Below are positions 42,522 to 55,701 of a stretch of DNA of 64,000 nucleotides, one piece after another. The translations under genes and the position numbers were made by a program. This DNA comes from Symsagittifera roscoffensis. Taxonomy: Eukaryota; Xenacoelomorpha; Acoela; Convolutidae. The stretch is taken from contig NC_087071.1 of NCBI RefSeq assembly GCF_963678635.1, forward strand, positions 35,829,680 to 35,893,679, given 5' to 3'. How positions within the stretch are numbered: position 1 is the stretch's first letter; each line of letters opens with the position of its first letter. Under the pieces are notes generated by a model. That model had not been told where the DNA came from. It was given only the letters and a program-made list of their open reading frames with translations, and searched no databases.

Positions 42522-42936
42522 CATTTGTATATTATATTATCTCGTGTCGAGTTGCGTGTTCTTATTGAAGAAACGTAACCCGTATCGATTTTAATTGAAA
42601 AGGACCTAAACACTTGTCATCTTTTTTTTATCATTATCACTTCCATATCTAAAAAATTCCAAAGATTTTGACTGGAATACATGATGAAGGGACTCATGAC
42701 TGTAACCTCGGTTACTATGATAGTTTTGACCTTCTGATTACCTTAAGGAAAAACAGAAAAAAAAATGGGCCAAGTGATACGCTCCCGAAGACAGCGTCGA
42801 TTGCTGACAGCCGCCAAGAGTTTCCCATAAAATGATATGCAACAGTGCCCTCAACAAGATGAAGTATTGCAAAGCCGCCAGAAAGTCTCTCATTGTTGCT
42901 GAGATGCTGACAGCATCCCTAGATATTTTGTAACAG
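42522..42936. other. Non-coding sequence between the non-LTR stop and the copy 3 LTR
   Basis: AT-rich, presumably 3' UTR of the non-LTR element and possibly host DNA. No ORF or repeat is recognised. Confidence 0.4.
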
Positions 42937-43838
42937 TGTGACATTCGACCAGAACGGACAAACGCAATTTCGTATTGGAATTTTTAATGGAACATCTGAC
43001 CGAGAGAATTGATGGTTTTTATGAATTAGTGACGTTAATTGAATGATCAGACAAATCGGGAGGGGTTAGTTTTGACTGACATGCTGATTTTTAAATTTTC
43101 GATTTGGACGTGCAAGACACGTAACCTTTTGTTATTTCGCACACACTGAAACTGCGAAATCAGAACAACAAGATTCTCAGAGAGAACAACAACGGAAAAA
43201 CGACAGCAGATTTAGATTGTGATTAGAAATTGTCAGAAATCACTCCGAGCTGTAACGATTGTGCAGCTACAATTGTTACTGAGCAGTTCACGAGAACAAG
43301 GAGGGTGTTGGGACGACGTGTCCAGCCTTCCGAGAAGAAATAAGATCGTTATTGCTTCGGATTCCAGAATCCGGAAGGGTCTCGGGAGAGAACTGTAACT
43401 CGTAATTTTAACAACTTTTAGCTTCCCGGAATGTCTTGAGTTGAACTAAATTATTACCAAATTCGTTTTCAGATCATAAGAAGCTAGGAGTTGGGGAAAG
43501 GGTTGATCCATCTTCGATGAAGATGATTTTTATCTACTGAACAAAAACAAGAGTAATATAATATATCAGTAGTAGCCCTGATTTTAGGAGTGACCCCGTG
43601 GTCTGGGGATACTGAGACCCAGCCATGAGCTATTTTTGCATATTTATAAGTTAATCAGAGCGTTCTGATCGAAGCCCGAAACAATAACGTTTTTTTTTGT
43701 CGACCAGATGTTAGAAAGACCACCAAAGAACTGGCTTTGGCAGAGACGGTGAAAAGCATATAGAGCTGTGTTTAGATGCTAGTCGTTTTAGAACCTAGCT
43801 TTTTTTCCGTCGATATGTACTTCCGGGCGAATGTTACA
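42937..43838 (+). repeat. 5' LTR of copy 3
   Basis: 902 bp, TGTGACATTCG to CGAATGTTACA. The U3 hairpin is kept with changed sequence: GTAACGATTGT pairs with ACAATTGTTAC at about 43251-43278. Relative to copies 1 and 2 one C-G pair became U-A and one U-A became G-U. Confidence 0.82.
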
Positions 43839-43850
43839 TAGATGTTTTTA

Positions 43851-43865
43851 TGGCGCTCCTGGGTG
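43851..43865 (+). promoter_or_regulatory. Putative tRNA primer-binding site of copy 3
   Basis: TGGCGCTCCTGGGTG, 12 nt after the LTR end, identical to the other copies despite the age of this copy. Confidence 0.55.
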
Positions 43866-45756
43866 TTAATCTTTTTAAAATCATGACCAGCAGAACCGTT
43901 AACGTGCGGATGCTCATAACAAGGCCCTAAGCACTGGGGCGGAAGGGTAGTTCGGAACGCGGAAGCCTTCCGGATCCCCTTGAATAGTTTTTTAACCTAG
44001 TTAAGACCGAAAACTCACGAACCAGGAAGGGTGGGGGGATTTGCGGCTCCGTCATTTCCTGAGTGCTACGTGACCAGAAACACTTAAAGATATGCAGGAG
44101 ACCAAAAAAAAGAAGCATAGTACCTAAGTAAAAACAAAAAACAAATAAGTTACCGAAAAAACCAAAAAAGTACAAAAGTATAAAATCAGTAGAAATCATC
44201 ACCCCAGACGAGATGTGATCCGACCCTCCCGTTTGTTGTTGTTAGATATATTGTTTTTACAGGCATTTATATCAGTCAGGATCGTTACGATCAAATTTGT
44301 GGCACCTTTGTGGTGCTTGTACTGTAGGGTTATTTGAGAATTTAAGCACGTTAATGCTAATTTATTTGCGCTCAATCAAGAAGGGGCTCGGGATTAGAGA
44401 AGAATACTGATCCGGCAAGCAGTGCAAGGAGCGACAAGGAGGGGCTCAACGACAACAACTATCAAATTTTTGGTATCGTTAACAAGTTTTGCACCCCTTT
44501 TTAAAACAAAAGTAGGATATTAATCTGTGGGGTGCTCGACAGTGACTGCACAGTAGTGACCTTTCACCGAACTGCGATTTTCCGAGTTAAGCACCTTAAA
44601 TCGGGTTTTGAACAAACCCGGAGTGCTATAATATCACTAGCATTAATATTTATACAGCTTATACTAATACTCCTATACCGTTTTTCAGTGAAAAACACAG
44701 TAGGCAGACCGGTTTTTAGGGTCAAAATAGCTATATTTTGACCCCCCCACAAATCGCGACTTTCGAGATATCGATATTTTTTGAAACGGAAAAAAGCGCA
44801 AAATTAGTGAATTACATCGTATCTGAACTAGTTTAATAGATAGAACAGGTCGAATTTAGTTCAGAAACAGTTGGAACTAATTGGGTACCAAAAACCGAAT
44901 TCTCTTGATTTTTGAAAAAACGAAACGCTACAAAACAAAAAAAAATTTTTTAATTTTTGAGTTAGGACAGTAAATAATGTTGTTCAGACAACGTTAGCTA
45001 GTGAATCGACAAGTTTTAAAACCCATTTGCCGATAACCTTCTGGGTTACAGTGAAATCGAAATTAACGTGTTTGATTTAGTGGATTCATCAATCCAGAAG
45101 GGTCCGAATAGCCTTGTTTTTGGCAATTTTTTTCAGCTTTGAACTAGAAAAATATAGGCCTTTTGAGCTCGGATCAAAAAGTTTTAGGTCGAAAATATTA
45201 GAATTGCGAAAAAAGTTAGGCGGAACCTATAAGAGAGAAAATTTTTAGATTTTAGAAAAAAGACATTTTGGTTAATAAATTCGTAACAACTGTACAGATC
45301 CAGTTGATCTTGATACCATTAGATCAGAAATTAGGTGAGCTTACTCATAGAATTTTCAATTATTCAAAAAAAATAAGCGTGAAAAATTTTAAGTCTGTTT
45401 TTAGCAAACTCACTAATTCGGGAAGGTAGACCCTTCACGTTTTATAAATTTTTTTTGGAAAGCCCTTATACCCCTACCAAAGGGTAAGAGGGGTTGAATA
45501 AAGTAACTTTAGGCCGTTCTAGACGAAAAGGGAAGGCTAAGCAAACCAGAAAACCATAATCGAATCGAAATTAGGCTAGAGTTAAAACCCTTCAGAGTTA
45601 AGGTGAATTGTCAAATAAAAGGCTTAGCTTCAATCCGGAAGGGTCATCGGACAGAAAATTCAACCTTCCTAGTTAGTTCCCACAGCATATTAGCATCGGA
45701 GAACGTATCCGGAAGGGTATAGGGTGAAAATTTTAAAAAGTCCCGGAAAAGCTATT

Positions 45757-45945
45757 TTTGCCAATCCAGAGGGGTCCCAATTTTGCCAATCCGGAGGGGT
45801 CCTATTTTTGCCAATCCGGAAGGGCACTATTTCTGCCAATCTGGAAGGGTCCAAAATTTTGCCAATCCGAAGGGGTGCTGTTTTTGGCAATCCAAAGGGG
45901 TCCCAATTTTGTCAATTCTGAGGGGTCCTATTTTTGTCAAAACTT
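45757..45945 (+). repeat. Tandem array of 25-27 bp units with the CCGGAGGGG core
   Basis: Seven units of the form TTTTGCCAATCCGGAGGGGTCC with variations, at about 25-27 bp spacing. The array is more regular than the equivalent clusters in copies 1 and 2. Confidence 0.75.
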
Positions 45946-46157
45946 AAGTGGACATAAGAAAGTAAATAGTAAAAGGTATAAGGTTATTAGCAGACAGGCA
46001 AGGAACAAGTGACTGCACTGGTAACTTGCCTTTTATAAAAGACCAGACTAAAACAAAACAGGTCTGAATCCAGATATTTGCGTCACTAATCCTAAATTGA
46101 GCAAGAGTTTGTCACTGATTTGTGTGGATTGAAATCCAAATCGTTTTTTGGAAAAGT

Positions 46158-46266
46158 GATTGCCCTGAGGATTTTAGTAGGTCTAGATCGGGCAATCCGA
46201 AGGCAGATAGGTAAAACAGGACTCGGTGGGTGCAATAGACGCCCACTTGATAAAATAACTGCCTTC
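46158..46266 (+). ncRNA. Structured leader RNA element, copy 3
   Basis: GATTGCCC (46158-46165) pairs with GGGCAATC (46190-46197), and GAAGGCAG (46199-46206) with CTGCCTTC (46259-46266), enclosing GTGGGTG/CGCCCAC. Stem 1 has a paired change relative to copies 1 and 2. Confidence 0.6.
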
Positions 46267-46695
46267 AAATTTTTCTGTTTGGTGCAACACTGAACAGGTA
46301 AAGCTCTTTCTTTAGAAACAAAATCGACTATTACATTGCGACTGACTAAAGTACAAAACACATACGTTTTTCATTGAAAATATTTTTTTATTTTTCTTCA
46401 TTTTTGGTTTTAAATCAATAATATTTGTTCTTGATTGGGTTAGTGAGTACACTATCTTTCAAATATATTGGTACCATCAGACTGTGCTAGCTTCATATCT
46501 TACAACTAATTATCGATTATTGTGAATAAATTGTATACACGCTGTACTGTGATAACATACAAAGATTCGTGGTCACTATTTAAGTGAAATTTTTGGAATT
46601 TATTGAGTTGTATTATTTTTATTATCAGTAGTCAAACAAAAACGACACTAGCAATCGAATTGACTGTATAGGCAGTGGGAAGTGATAAATTGAAA

Positions 46696-48385
46696 ATGAG
46701 CCTAGACAAGTCAAGGATACCTAAACTAAGTGATAGCTCCAGGAAATTCATACCAGAGAAACAAAGAAAAGCAATGAATGACCCTTTTGTGGAAAGGATC
46801 ACACGAACCCGGACCGACAAAGGGAAAAACGTTTCAGGCAGAATTGTTGAAACCAGGAGTCAAAAGTCCTCAGAAGGACAAAAGGCAATGTTTGAAGTAG
46901 AGGTCCATCCGGAATCTGCCATGGATGAGAACAGGGACGGACATGGACCTGAAGGGAGACGAAACAGATTATTGGCGAGTGAACCTACTCCGGTAGAACA
47001 GGGCCAAGATTTTGCCACTTCCAGCGGGACTTTAGACCGAGAAGAGATGTCGGAACTGTCCGACATCTCTACTGAAAATGTGGCGACTACAAAATCACCC
47101 ACAGACAACTCTATGATGCATGGCATGACGGAGAAACCGGAAACGTCCTCCTCGTTTTCAGAAAGATTGAAGAACCGTTTGGGAAACTTCTTTCCATTTA
47201 CCATGGGAACGGGTACAGGTGATGAAGCAGAAACCCACGAAGAAGAGGAGGAGGACGATGACGAGCAAGATGACTTCGGATCTCAAGTCAACCTCATTAA
47301 GTCGACTCAGGAGAATGACGCATAGACCGATAGAGAGACGGGCCCCATGAACCAATTTGGTATAGTGAGGACAATAAGCAAGACCACAAACGGATCAGGC
47401 CAGTCAGGAGACTTTGAGACCATGACGAGTTCAGAGATGCGAACTGGGAAGAACAGAAACACAGGGCTATGTAACCCACCTGCGGATACAGGAATGGATC
47501 ATGAAGGGACGTCGAGGCAGAGAATCAAGAACCGAGTCTCGACCAGCACCAAGCTACCTGGAACTGACAGAGTGATGCCGCCACTTGTGACGCCATTAGT
47601 GGATAGCGGAGCATCAATCAAAGAAGCCTTGACCAACATAGTAGGCAGCATAGGGGAACAGAATGAACAGATGTCCTTAAGAATGAGTGAACTAGAAAGA
47701 GCAGTCCACGTCAAGAAAACCTGCGGGAAGAGATCAACCGCAACAGACAAGAAGTTAGCAGAAGCGAAAAACGCTTGAAGGAGAGAACGGATGAACACTT
47801 GGCTAAGAATTTGTTGCGAATGACGAGGGAAGCTGAGCAGAGAGAGTTACGATTGAGAGATGACAAGGAGACGTTGAGAGTTCAACAAGTGCAGACTCTT
47901 GGGACTCTTGACAGGAAGATTGACGCGATGATGGAGAGGCGAACTAAGGCTATCATGGATAGGTTGGATGGGCTACTAGGCAGCAGGAGTGGATCGAAGA
48001 ATGGGGAACCGAACTCGAGAGAACCCAGCAGGGAGTGGAGCCGAGAGTGAACTTCAATGAACAACCGAACAGGAGAAATGCTCATGGATCCACTAGAGGA
48101 AGGGGCAGTTCATTCAGCTATGCCACAGGGGACAATAGGCCACGGGGCCCAAACATCAGAGGAAGTTTAACTGGCAACAGACCAACCTCAACCAAACGAC
48201 CGACGCAAGATACACATGCGACTGGGAGATGTTATTCCAGAAACTGGAGTCATGCGAATCAAGGAAGAATCCATCCCAGCGATTCGGACAGGAGGGAAAA
48301 TCCAGATCTCTATCAGGGGTCAATGAGGCTCAAGCGGGGCATTCAAGGGACGCTGAATCAATGGCCACAGCCTTTGACGCTCTGA
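46696..48385 (+). pseudogene. gag: Copy 3 Gag N-terminus and coiled coil
   Basis: ATG 46696 matches the gag start of the other copies; an earlier non-ATG extension is not supported. A stop after about 209 codons (47323-47325), then pieces in other frames at 47347-47778, 47775-48050 and 48035-48385 cover the coiled coil and the RG/S-rich linker. The order is the same as in copy 2, broken by at least three frameshifts or stops. Confidence 0.75.
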
Positions 48386-49525
48386 ACAGGTCCTTGAAAA
48401 CATTCCTAGCGAGGTTATCTAGAACCAATGAACGCAGTGAAAAGTCCAGAAGGGTTTTTAATAAACCAAGATGCTATAAAGATGAATCTGATGGCTGTAT
48501 TGATACCTGGATAGAGGTAATGAAACTACATTTTGAAGAGGAGGACTTGTCAGAAAGACAAGAATGCAGTGCTCTCACCAGTAACCTTGAAGGGACAGCC
48601 TTAAATTGTGTGATGGCCAAAAAGCAATACCAACGGGATACTACTGAGAAGATCTTCGAAATTTTAGTTAAATCGTTTTGGCTCAGGGGTACAAGGACAC
48701 CAAGCAATGATGCGCTTCGAGAAATGGAGGCAACTTGAAGACGAGACGATAGACAAGTTTCTAGACGACTTGGAGATGCTGAGAAGGCGTAGCCAACCAG
48801 AAGAGTCGAATAGAAGGATGAACCTGACAGTAGCCTCAAAATTCATCGATGGTGTGAAGAATGATGAGCTTCGAACAATGTTAGCGACGCCTTACGCACC
48901 GCTTTCAACCAATGCGCCAACACCAGAGGAGTTGAGACTCAAGTCAAAAGAATATTTTTAACTGAAACCTCCATCAAGATCTGGATATTACGAAAACAAT
49001 TATGGCAATTTTAACAACGGACAATCAAACCAAGGTAACAACTGGTACAAACCAAGGGACGATATGGACAAGAGACGCTCTTGTGCAAATTGCAGTTTGA
49101 CGGACTATCATGTGTCAGCATGCCCAGCCTATAAACAGGGCATGAAAGCAATAGGCTTTAGCCTCGAGGATGAAGATGCGTCAGAGGTCGATCATGAAGA
49201 TTTCATGAGAGGAGTAATTGCGAAATTCGGCCCAAGGTATTTCATCTATAACTTGGAAGGTCATTTTAAATCGGATTGTCCACAATTTTGGGATACTCTG
49301 GCAGACATCAAGCATCCAAGGCATGAGGAAGCTTTATCGGGTGTGAAAGCCAGCAAGGCTCGCCTGTTGAGTGAATCGGAGGTACGCAGAAAGGAGAAGC
49401 CGCAAGAGCTGGCAACAAAGAAGATGCAAGCAGTAACTGAAGAAATACGTGGACCGGAACCGGTGACTGCGGCAGACGACTTCAAGATCGACTATAGGGC
49501 AGCCGCGAGGGACGCTCTAAACTGA
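48361..49525 (+). pseudogene. gag: Copy 3 Gag core and zinc knuckles
   Basis: Gag core split between frames (to 48738, then 48707-48961), a stop at 48959-48961, then the knuckle region at 49064-49525. The first knuckle CANCSLTDYHVSAC is intact; the second has lost both leading Cys residues (YFIYNLEGHFKSDC), so it cannot bind zinc normally. Confidence 0.75.
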
Positions 49526-50776
49526 GTCCAGGAGGAGTTGGTAACGAAGGAGATCAAACAAAAGGTGAAGCTCGAACAAGAGAATGAGAAATTTCAGCAA
49601 AGGCTAAACGCCTTCGAGGCATCAGAAGTTGAGGAAACGAAAGCACCCAGCAGTTTGGGCAAGAATTTAAATGTGATCTCTGGTCAGACGTTCAAAATGG
49701 TGCCACAAGAAAGCAGAATACAGTCAATAATTTCAGTTGCGGGACATCAGGTGATCAGGAACCTAAGTGATCCCTCAGAGTTCACTATGATGCGTTTAGA
49801 CACAGATGCAGATTATCTGAGACAGGTACAGCCACGCACTGAGTCGAGGGCTGTGCGAGCAATGCTGACAACTGTTGGCCCTCGAACAAAGTAACTCCAC
49901 GGGCGCTACGCTGAAGTCTATGGACCGTATCAAGTGATGTTGAACGTTGACGGGATAAGTATCTACACTAGGACCTACGTCACAACAGATGGTGACCAAA
50001 TGTGACAAATCTATTGGGATCAGGAAGAACTTAAGGTCTGTAGAATCGGCAATGATGCCATGATGGAGCAAGATGCAGTACACATAGGGTACGAAGCAGA
50101 TGTGATTGCACATCTGCTAGACACCAATGGGAACAAAATTGGAGTAACAGGACTACTGGACACAGGAGCAGTGGTAAGAGTGATGCCAATAAAGACTTGG
50201 GAAAGAATGGGCTTCACGAGGGAAAATCTAATTTCAACGAACCTCAGATTTGCGGCCGCCAACCGCGGAGCCATCTACGTGGCCGGAAGGACACCAATAA
50301 CGTTCCTTCAAATGGGAGGACAGGCTCTTTGGATGAGCTTCCTGGTGGTTGAGAATTTAGACGACTCAGACCAATTCATCCTGGGCCGTGATTTTGTCCG
50401 GAACTTCTGACTTGAACAATCGTCTAATAAGGAATAGAAACCCGGACCGGAAGTATGTTAAGAAACCAATTAATAGAAAAAAATAACAGATTGAAACAAG
50501 GTACCAAGCTTTTTAGATAGAAAGGTAAAACTACAGCCGGGAAAAGCTGTAATAGCAATTTTTAGAATGAGAAATTCAAATTCGTTAAGTGATATCAAAC
50601 AGGTTTGTTTGGTACTTAACTCAAATAGTCAAAGCTCGGTGATTTTAGGCCGGAGCTTTTCCATAACACGAAACGGGCTGTGTGCCAGTGTGTTGTTGAT
50701 TACACTGGACACCACGGTTACGATCCAGCGTGGAAAAAAACCTTGGTTACGCTTTGCCGATGAAAACCGACTTTGA
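49526..50776 (+). pseudogene. pol: Copy 3 linker and aspartic protease
   Basis: Linker piece 49538-49894, then a protease frame 50060-50410 with LLDTGAVVRVMPIKTWERMG and a stop at about 50408, and a further broken piece to 50776. The DTG catalytic motif is kept. Confidence 0.75.
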
Positions 50777-52489
50777 GGAGACACAAAACTTGAAGAGATA
50801 TAGTGTGAAAGAATGCCCGAATCATGCTGATAGGGATAAACTTTTAAAGAAAATTGATGAATTTAAATCCATTAATAAACTGTTTTCAATGAAACCCGAA
50901 ACGGATGACGGCTTGCCGAGCTGCTCGAATTTTCTAGAACGCCCCTCGTCATACGAACTAGAAACCGACAAACTTGTTTTGGCGAAGATAGAACACTTGA
51001 GAGGGAAAATAGGTGGAGGAGATTTTGAATCATTAAGGGCGGTTTTAAATCGGAGTTTGGACCTATTTTCAAAACATAAGGCGGACATCGGTTGCTGCAA
51101 CTTCATCGAACACGAGATAGAATTAGAAGAAGGCGCCATTCTTCATAGGGAAGGCGCAAGGCGAATGACGCCTCATAAATTGGAAGCGTGCCGAGCGGAA
51201 ATAGAAATTTTGCTCAAATACGACATGATAGAACCCTCGAAATCCCCTTGGGCTTGCGGGGTAGTCATGGCCAAAAAGAAGGGGGCAGCTCAGCTTCTGT
51301 TGCGACTTTCGTTACCTGAACACAGTGACAATAAAAGATGCGTACCCGATACCGCGGATAGACGAGAGCCTCTCGAAACTTGGTGAAGCCAAGTTCTTCA
51401 CCACATTGGCTTGGTTTCTGCCTTCTGGCAGGTCTCTCTGCGGAAGAAGGACAGAGAAAAGACCAAATTTGCATGTGAATTGGAGTTGTACCAGTGGAAG
51501 AGGATGCCCATTGGCTTGTGCAATGTCACGGCCACTATTCAAAGACTGATGGCTCAGGCTTTGACCAGATTGACGAAGAAGTACGGGAACCTTGTGATGT
51601 GTTACGTGGATGACGTGGTCATAGCAACACCCACCTTGGAAGACGACATTGATTGGCTCGATGAGGTCTTTGGCTGCTTGAAAAGAGCAGGCTTTAAATG
51701 CAAACCATCGAATTGTGAAATCCTTAGGGATTCAATCAAGTATCTAGAAAGAATGATGGACATGCTCGGCGTGAGGCCGGACCCGTAAGTAGTGGAGGCT
51801 GTGTTGACATGGAAGGCTCCCAGAGCGGACACACAACTCATGAGCTTCCTGGGGTTTGCCAAATATTACCGTGAGTTCATAAAAGGATACGCAAACAAGG
51901 TGTACCCCATGCAGAAACTGATGCGCAACAAAGGAAAGAATTTCGAATGGAACGAAGAAGCTCAAGCTGCCTTCGGGAACATAAAGCGGGAACCGTGCGA
52001 AGCGCCAGGGCTAGGCACGCCTACGGAGAAGGGCATGAATGTTCTTGACACAGATGCATCAGTAGTAGCCATCTCAGGAATACTGCATCAGGAGCAGGAA
52101 TGGAATGGAAGAACAGTTCTCCGTCCCATTGCATATGGCAGTAAATTGACACTGAAATGAAATATGGTGCACCAAAGGCAGAAAAATTTGCAGTGGTCAC
52201 ATTCGTGGAGAAGTACCGCGCATACTTAGGGAGCGCTCCCTTTAAAATACGCGTGGACAATAGAGCGTTATCCTGGTTGAAGACGTACTCGGTGTACCAG
52301 AGCTACATTGGTCGATGGATAGTCAGATTAGACGGCTACCACATGATAATCGAGCGCAGGATGCGTGACAAACATCAGAATGCTGACAGCCTCAGCAAGA
52401 AGACTGAGTTCAATGAAAGACTAGAACAGAAACAAGCCAATCAGGCGGAAATTACGGAAGGGTTCTCGTTTCTGAACAAAGAAACCTAA
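50730..52489 (+). pseudogene. pol: Copy 3 reverse transcriptase and RNase H
   Basis: Pieces at 50730-51386 (spacer), 51411-51788 (RT), 51792-52160 and 52157-52489 (RNase H). The active site is YVDD (51602-51613), the normal form, unlike copies 1 and 2. RNase H retains DTDAS, RVDNRAL and HQNADSLS. Several frameshifts and a stop at 51786-51788 inactivate it. Confidence 0.82.
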
Positions 52490-53850
52490 GAGGCGCTTCC
52501 CTTGACGAGATGGTTGGACAAATCTGGACATCCGGTTCCGGGACAACCCGAGTTACCGGTGGAAAGGCAGCGGAAATAAAGATCTTATCAAAGAAGGACC
52601 CGGTGCCTTTGGATATGTTGCTACATTCGAACCTGGTCCAACAGGAACTGTCTCGCATGAACATAAACAGCCTCTCAATGCTAGATAGAACGGTCCAGGT
52701 CACTCCGCAAGTGACGCGGATGCTGGGTGAGTTGTTAGAGAGAGAAGTAACAAGAGATGACCCCGAGTGGGCAGCAGCCATGGCATCGCTAACAATCAGT
52801 GAGAAAGTAAAGATTATGCCATCAAGACGTCAACACAAGGAAAATGAGAGGGATTGTAGGACAATAGTTCAGCAACTAATGTCCTCGATACCCCAAAATG
52901 TCTTGACAAGTACATCATACAAACGAAAAGAACAGGTGAAAGGGACACAAAGCAAAACCGTCAACTTTGAGGATCAGGATCAGCAAGGCGAAGAGTTTGA
53001 ACAAAACCTGTGGCAAGAAAGTGTGTCTGGGGAGATAGCCGTTGATGGGAACAGTCAAGTTTATCAACAAGACCCGGGACAAGAAAGTTTGCCCGGAGAG
53101 TCAGGTGCAGAGGAAAAAGTTCAAGGTGAGGAACAAGACCTGGCGGATAAAATTTTTTTTTCCGGGGAGTTCAGATGGATGAGCAGAGCGCATAAAACTG
53201 ATCCCGAGGAAGAAACATGCTCAGTGACAGATTCTTCCGTTGACGACAACTCGAGGAATTCATGAATTGACACTTACTCAGACATAAACTCGAGCACAAT
53301 ATCGGAATTATCAGAGCTAGCGATCCACACGTTGCTAGTGGAGACTCGAGCAAGAGACCTAGACAGAGAGTTACATCAAGACCCTGACAGTGATCGCTAC
53401 CTGCTACGTAGCGAAACAGTCTTTGACAACGCAGCGGATGATCTAGAAACAATAGCGGTTTCGAAATGATCGATGAGTTTGTGGCCACAGAAGGAAGTGG
53501 TCAGGACTGATCTTCAACCCTTCAGACAAGATCCAGAGCCATTGGCGAAAATGTGGTGCGTAAAGATGGAATTGACGCATCAGCCAGATGAAATGAATAG
53601 TTATTTGAGGTTCATGAAGACGTACTCGAAAGCGAGATACAGACTCTCAGACCTACTAAGAGCACAAAGAAATGACCGCATGTGTAGTAACTTGAAAAGG
53701 TGGATCAAAACCCCAGGGAAAGGTGACCTGGAGGAAGACAGTTACCGTATTCTGAGACAGTATTTTATGGAGAAAGAGGGGAGGTTATATCTGAACAAGG
53801 ACGGGATCCTGGCTTGTAAGAGAAGAAGACAATGTCCTGTACAAAAATAA
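52490..53850 (+). pseudogene. pol: Copy 3 RNase H-integrase connector
   Basis: Acidic and Ser-rich, with diverged SGE repeats. It reads continuously across the position where copy 1 has its insertion, which confirms that insertion is specific to copy 1. Stops at about 53265 and 53469 and a frameshift at about 53835. Confidence 0.68.
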
Positions 53851-54760
53851 TGCAATAGTGTTGCCGCAACTCCATCAGACAGAACTTTTATTCAGGTCGC
53901 ATGATCATATGGGCCATCAGGGAATCGTTGTAGTATACCAGAGGATCCTGAAGCGCCTCGAGTGGCCTGGGATGAAGAAGGCATGCGAGAAGTGGGTAAC
54001 AGCATGTCTGTCATGCCAACAGGTCAAGGATCCAAGGAAATTGCGATTTCCCTTGCAGTCGATCGAGTCATCTGAATTCAACGAGGTGGTGCAGATTGAC
54101 CAACAGAAAATATGTATGACATACAGTGGCTATAATCAGGTCTTGGTCATGATAGACCACTTCACGAAGTATGCAGAGGCCGTGCCCTGCATAAATGCTT
54201 CAGCAGAAGAGACGTGCGATCATCTAATCAATACGTGGATAGCGATACATGGTTGTGCGATGACACGTTTCAATGGGATAACGGAACAGCTTTCGTGGGA
54301 GAACTTACGAAAGAGCTCATAAGACGCTCACAGGTGGCCCAAGCTCACTCCACGACATACCATCCCCAGACGAATGGCTTAGTGGAAAGGCAAAATCGGA
54401 CGTTGGTGTCAATGCTGGGGGTATTTTGTTCCAGTTACTTGACCGATTGGGACAGATAGCTAGATCACCACCGGAGTTAGTCCACAAATGATATTAACCG
54501 GACACGAGAAGTCTTTGCCTTGACTTTCTTTTACCCAGAGTATGAGGGGAAGAAAAAATCGCCACAAGTCTACGTAAGGCATGTGATTAGACGTCAGCAA
54601 GAACTTAACGACTTGTGTAGACGGAACACTCAGCAGGCACAGGCAAGGAAGAAGAAAAGGTTCGATAAAAAAGCAGGTGGTGCAAAAACTTACTCGGTAG
54701 GAGACTACGTATGGCTATTTCAAAACTTTATACCACCGAAAGGAACAAAAAAGTTCTAAA
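53851..54760 (+). pseudogene. pol: Copy 3 integrase
   Basis: Zinc module (SHDHMGHQGI, then CLSCQQ) and core with D in VQIDQQKI, D in FQWDNG-like and E in LVERQNRT, in two frames (53858-54322, 54214-54459), then 54520-54759. About 60 bp are missing near 54460 relative to copy 1. Not functional. Confidence 0.78.
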
Positions 54761-55701
54761 GAAGTGGAGGGGACCCTTCATGATTACAAAAGTGCATCAG
54801 AAGGGACGTTTTTAAAGACTGAGTACCGGCCGAGCCGCTCACTACGAAAACATTAAGCCACACAACCCGTCGACGGAAGACTGGTGTATACCTGCAGACA
54901 TAGAAGGAGGGGTTTATCTGATGATGGACCCTGCCTGTGAGGTCAATGAGAAGGGCACCAGGGGAAAGAATGATGGGATTGAGGTCGTAGAGAAAGGATC
55001 AAGTCCACCACTGGACCTGGATCCCAACGAGGTGATTGAAGCGGATGAAGAAACCTTACCCTACGCAGAAGAGGACTGGCAAGACCCCGAACAGATGGAG
55101 ATCCCCAAGAATTTGGAAGCAGATCTTCCATTCACGATACAGGCTCGACAGAAGGACAGGACAAGACTCACGAAGAAATACAATCCTTACGGAGATGACT
55201 TCGTAGTAGACAGAATATACCTGAAGAAGATAGTGGAAGAATTGGTGTGTTTACAAAAAATAACCGTGTCGCAAGACATCGACATAGTCGACGACAGTGA
55301 CGAGGAGTGGGTCGATGACCGGTCCAAGACCGAGGTACAATTCGACGACCAGCAACAGCAATCCTATGAACAAGACATGACAAATCTGCGAGTCTCGAAA
55401 TGGCTGAACGAAATGACGTTGGACCCGAAGGAGACCAGTGTCACGATTCAAGATGTAGACCGTGAGAGCATGAAATACATAAAAACCGAAAAGGGATTGT
55501 TCCTGGGCAGCCCAGGAAGTGCAATTACTCATTCCTGCATCCAAACTCGATTTAATAACCGGTATGCGATCGACGGGGACGTCGATGGAGATTTTTTTCC
55601 GGGTAACGGGGGTAGGACTTACCCACACTGAAAAATTATTAATAATAAAATTAAGAGTAGCAAGAGAGACAGGTGATCTAGGAGCAGAAACAGGCGAGAA
55701 C
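54761..55701 (+). pseudogene. pol: Copy 3 GPY/F-like module and acidic pol tail, truncated
   Basis: KWRGPFMITK segment out of frame at about 54765, then the acidic tail 54921-55631 and a last piece to 55701 that stops just before the macro-like domain, where the copy 4 LTR begins. The macro-like domain is not in this window for copy 3. Confidence 0.72.

Larger units (their letters stand above)
40193..42936 (+). mobile_element. Non-LTR retrotransposon remnant (PHD finger, RT, restriction-like endonuclease)
   Basis: Lies between the copy 2 and copy 3 LTRs. An N-terminal zinc finger, RT start and C-terminal CCHC plus restriction-like endonuclease are in R2/NeSL-type order, but the catalytic RT core is missing. 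The first 88 bp and the last 415 bp (42522-42936) are non-coding, the latter with no recognisable tail before the LTR. Confidence 0.75.
43866..46695 (+). other. Copy 3 non-coding leader
   Basis: Colinear with the other leaders. Contains the tandem repeat block 45757-45945, the structured RNA 46158-46266 and the candidate splice donor at 46443. No coding sequence is supported. Confidence 0.72.
42937..55701 (+). mobile_element. Giant LTR retrotransposon, copy 3 (old, plus strand, truncated by copy 4)
   Basis: LTR (42937-43838), primer site, leader and gag-pol in plus orientation. It is clearly more diverged from copies 1 and 2 than they are from each other and has many stops and frameshifts, so it is the oldest. 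At 55701 its pol tail stops abruptly inside the sequence before the macro-like domain and the copy 4 LTR begins; the rest must lie beyond 64000 or be lost. Confidence 0.88.
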
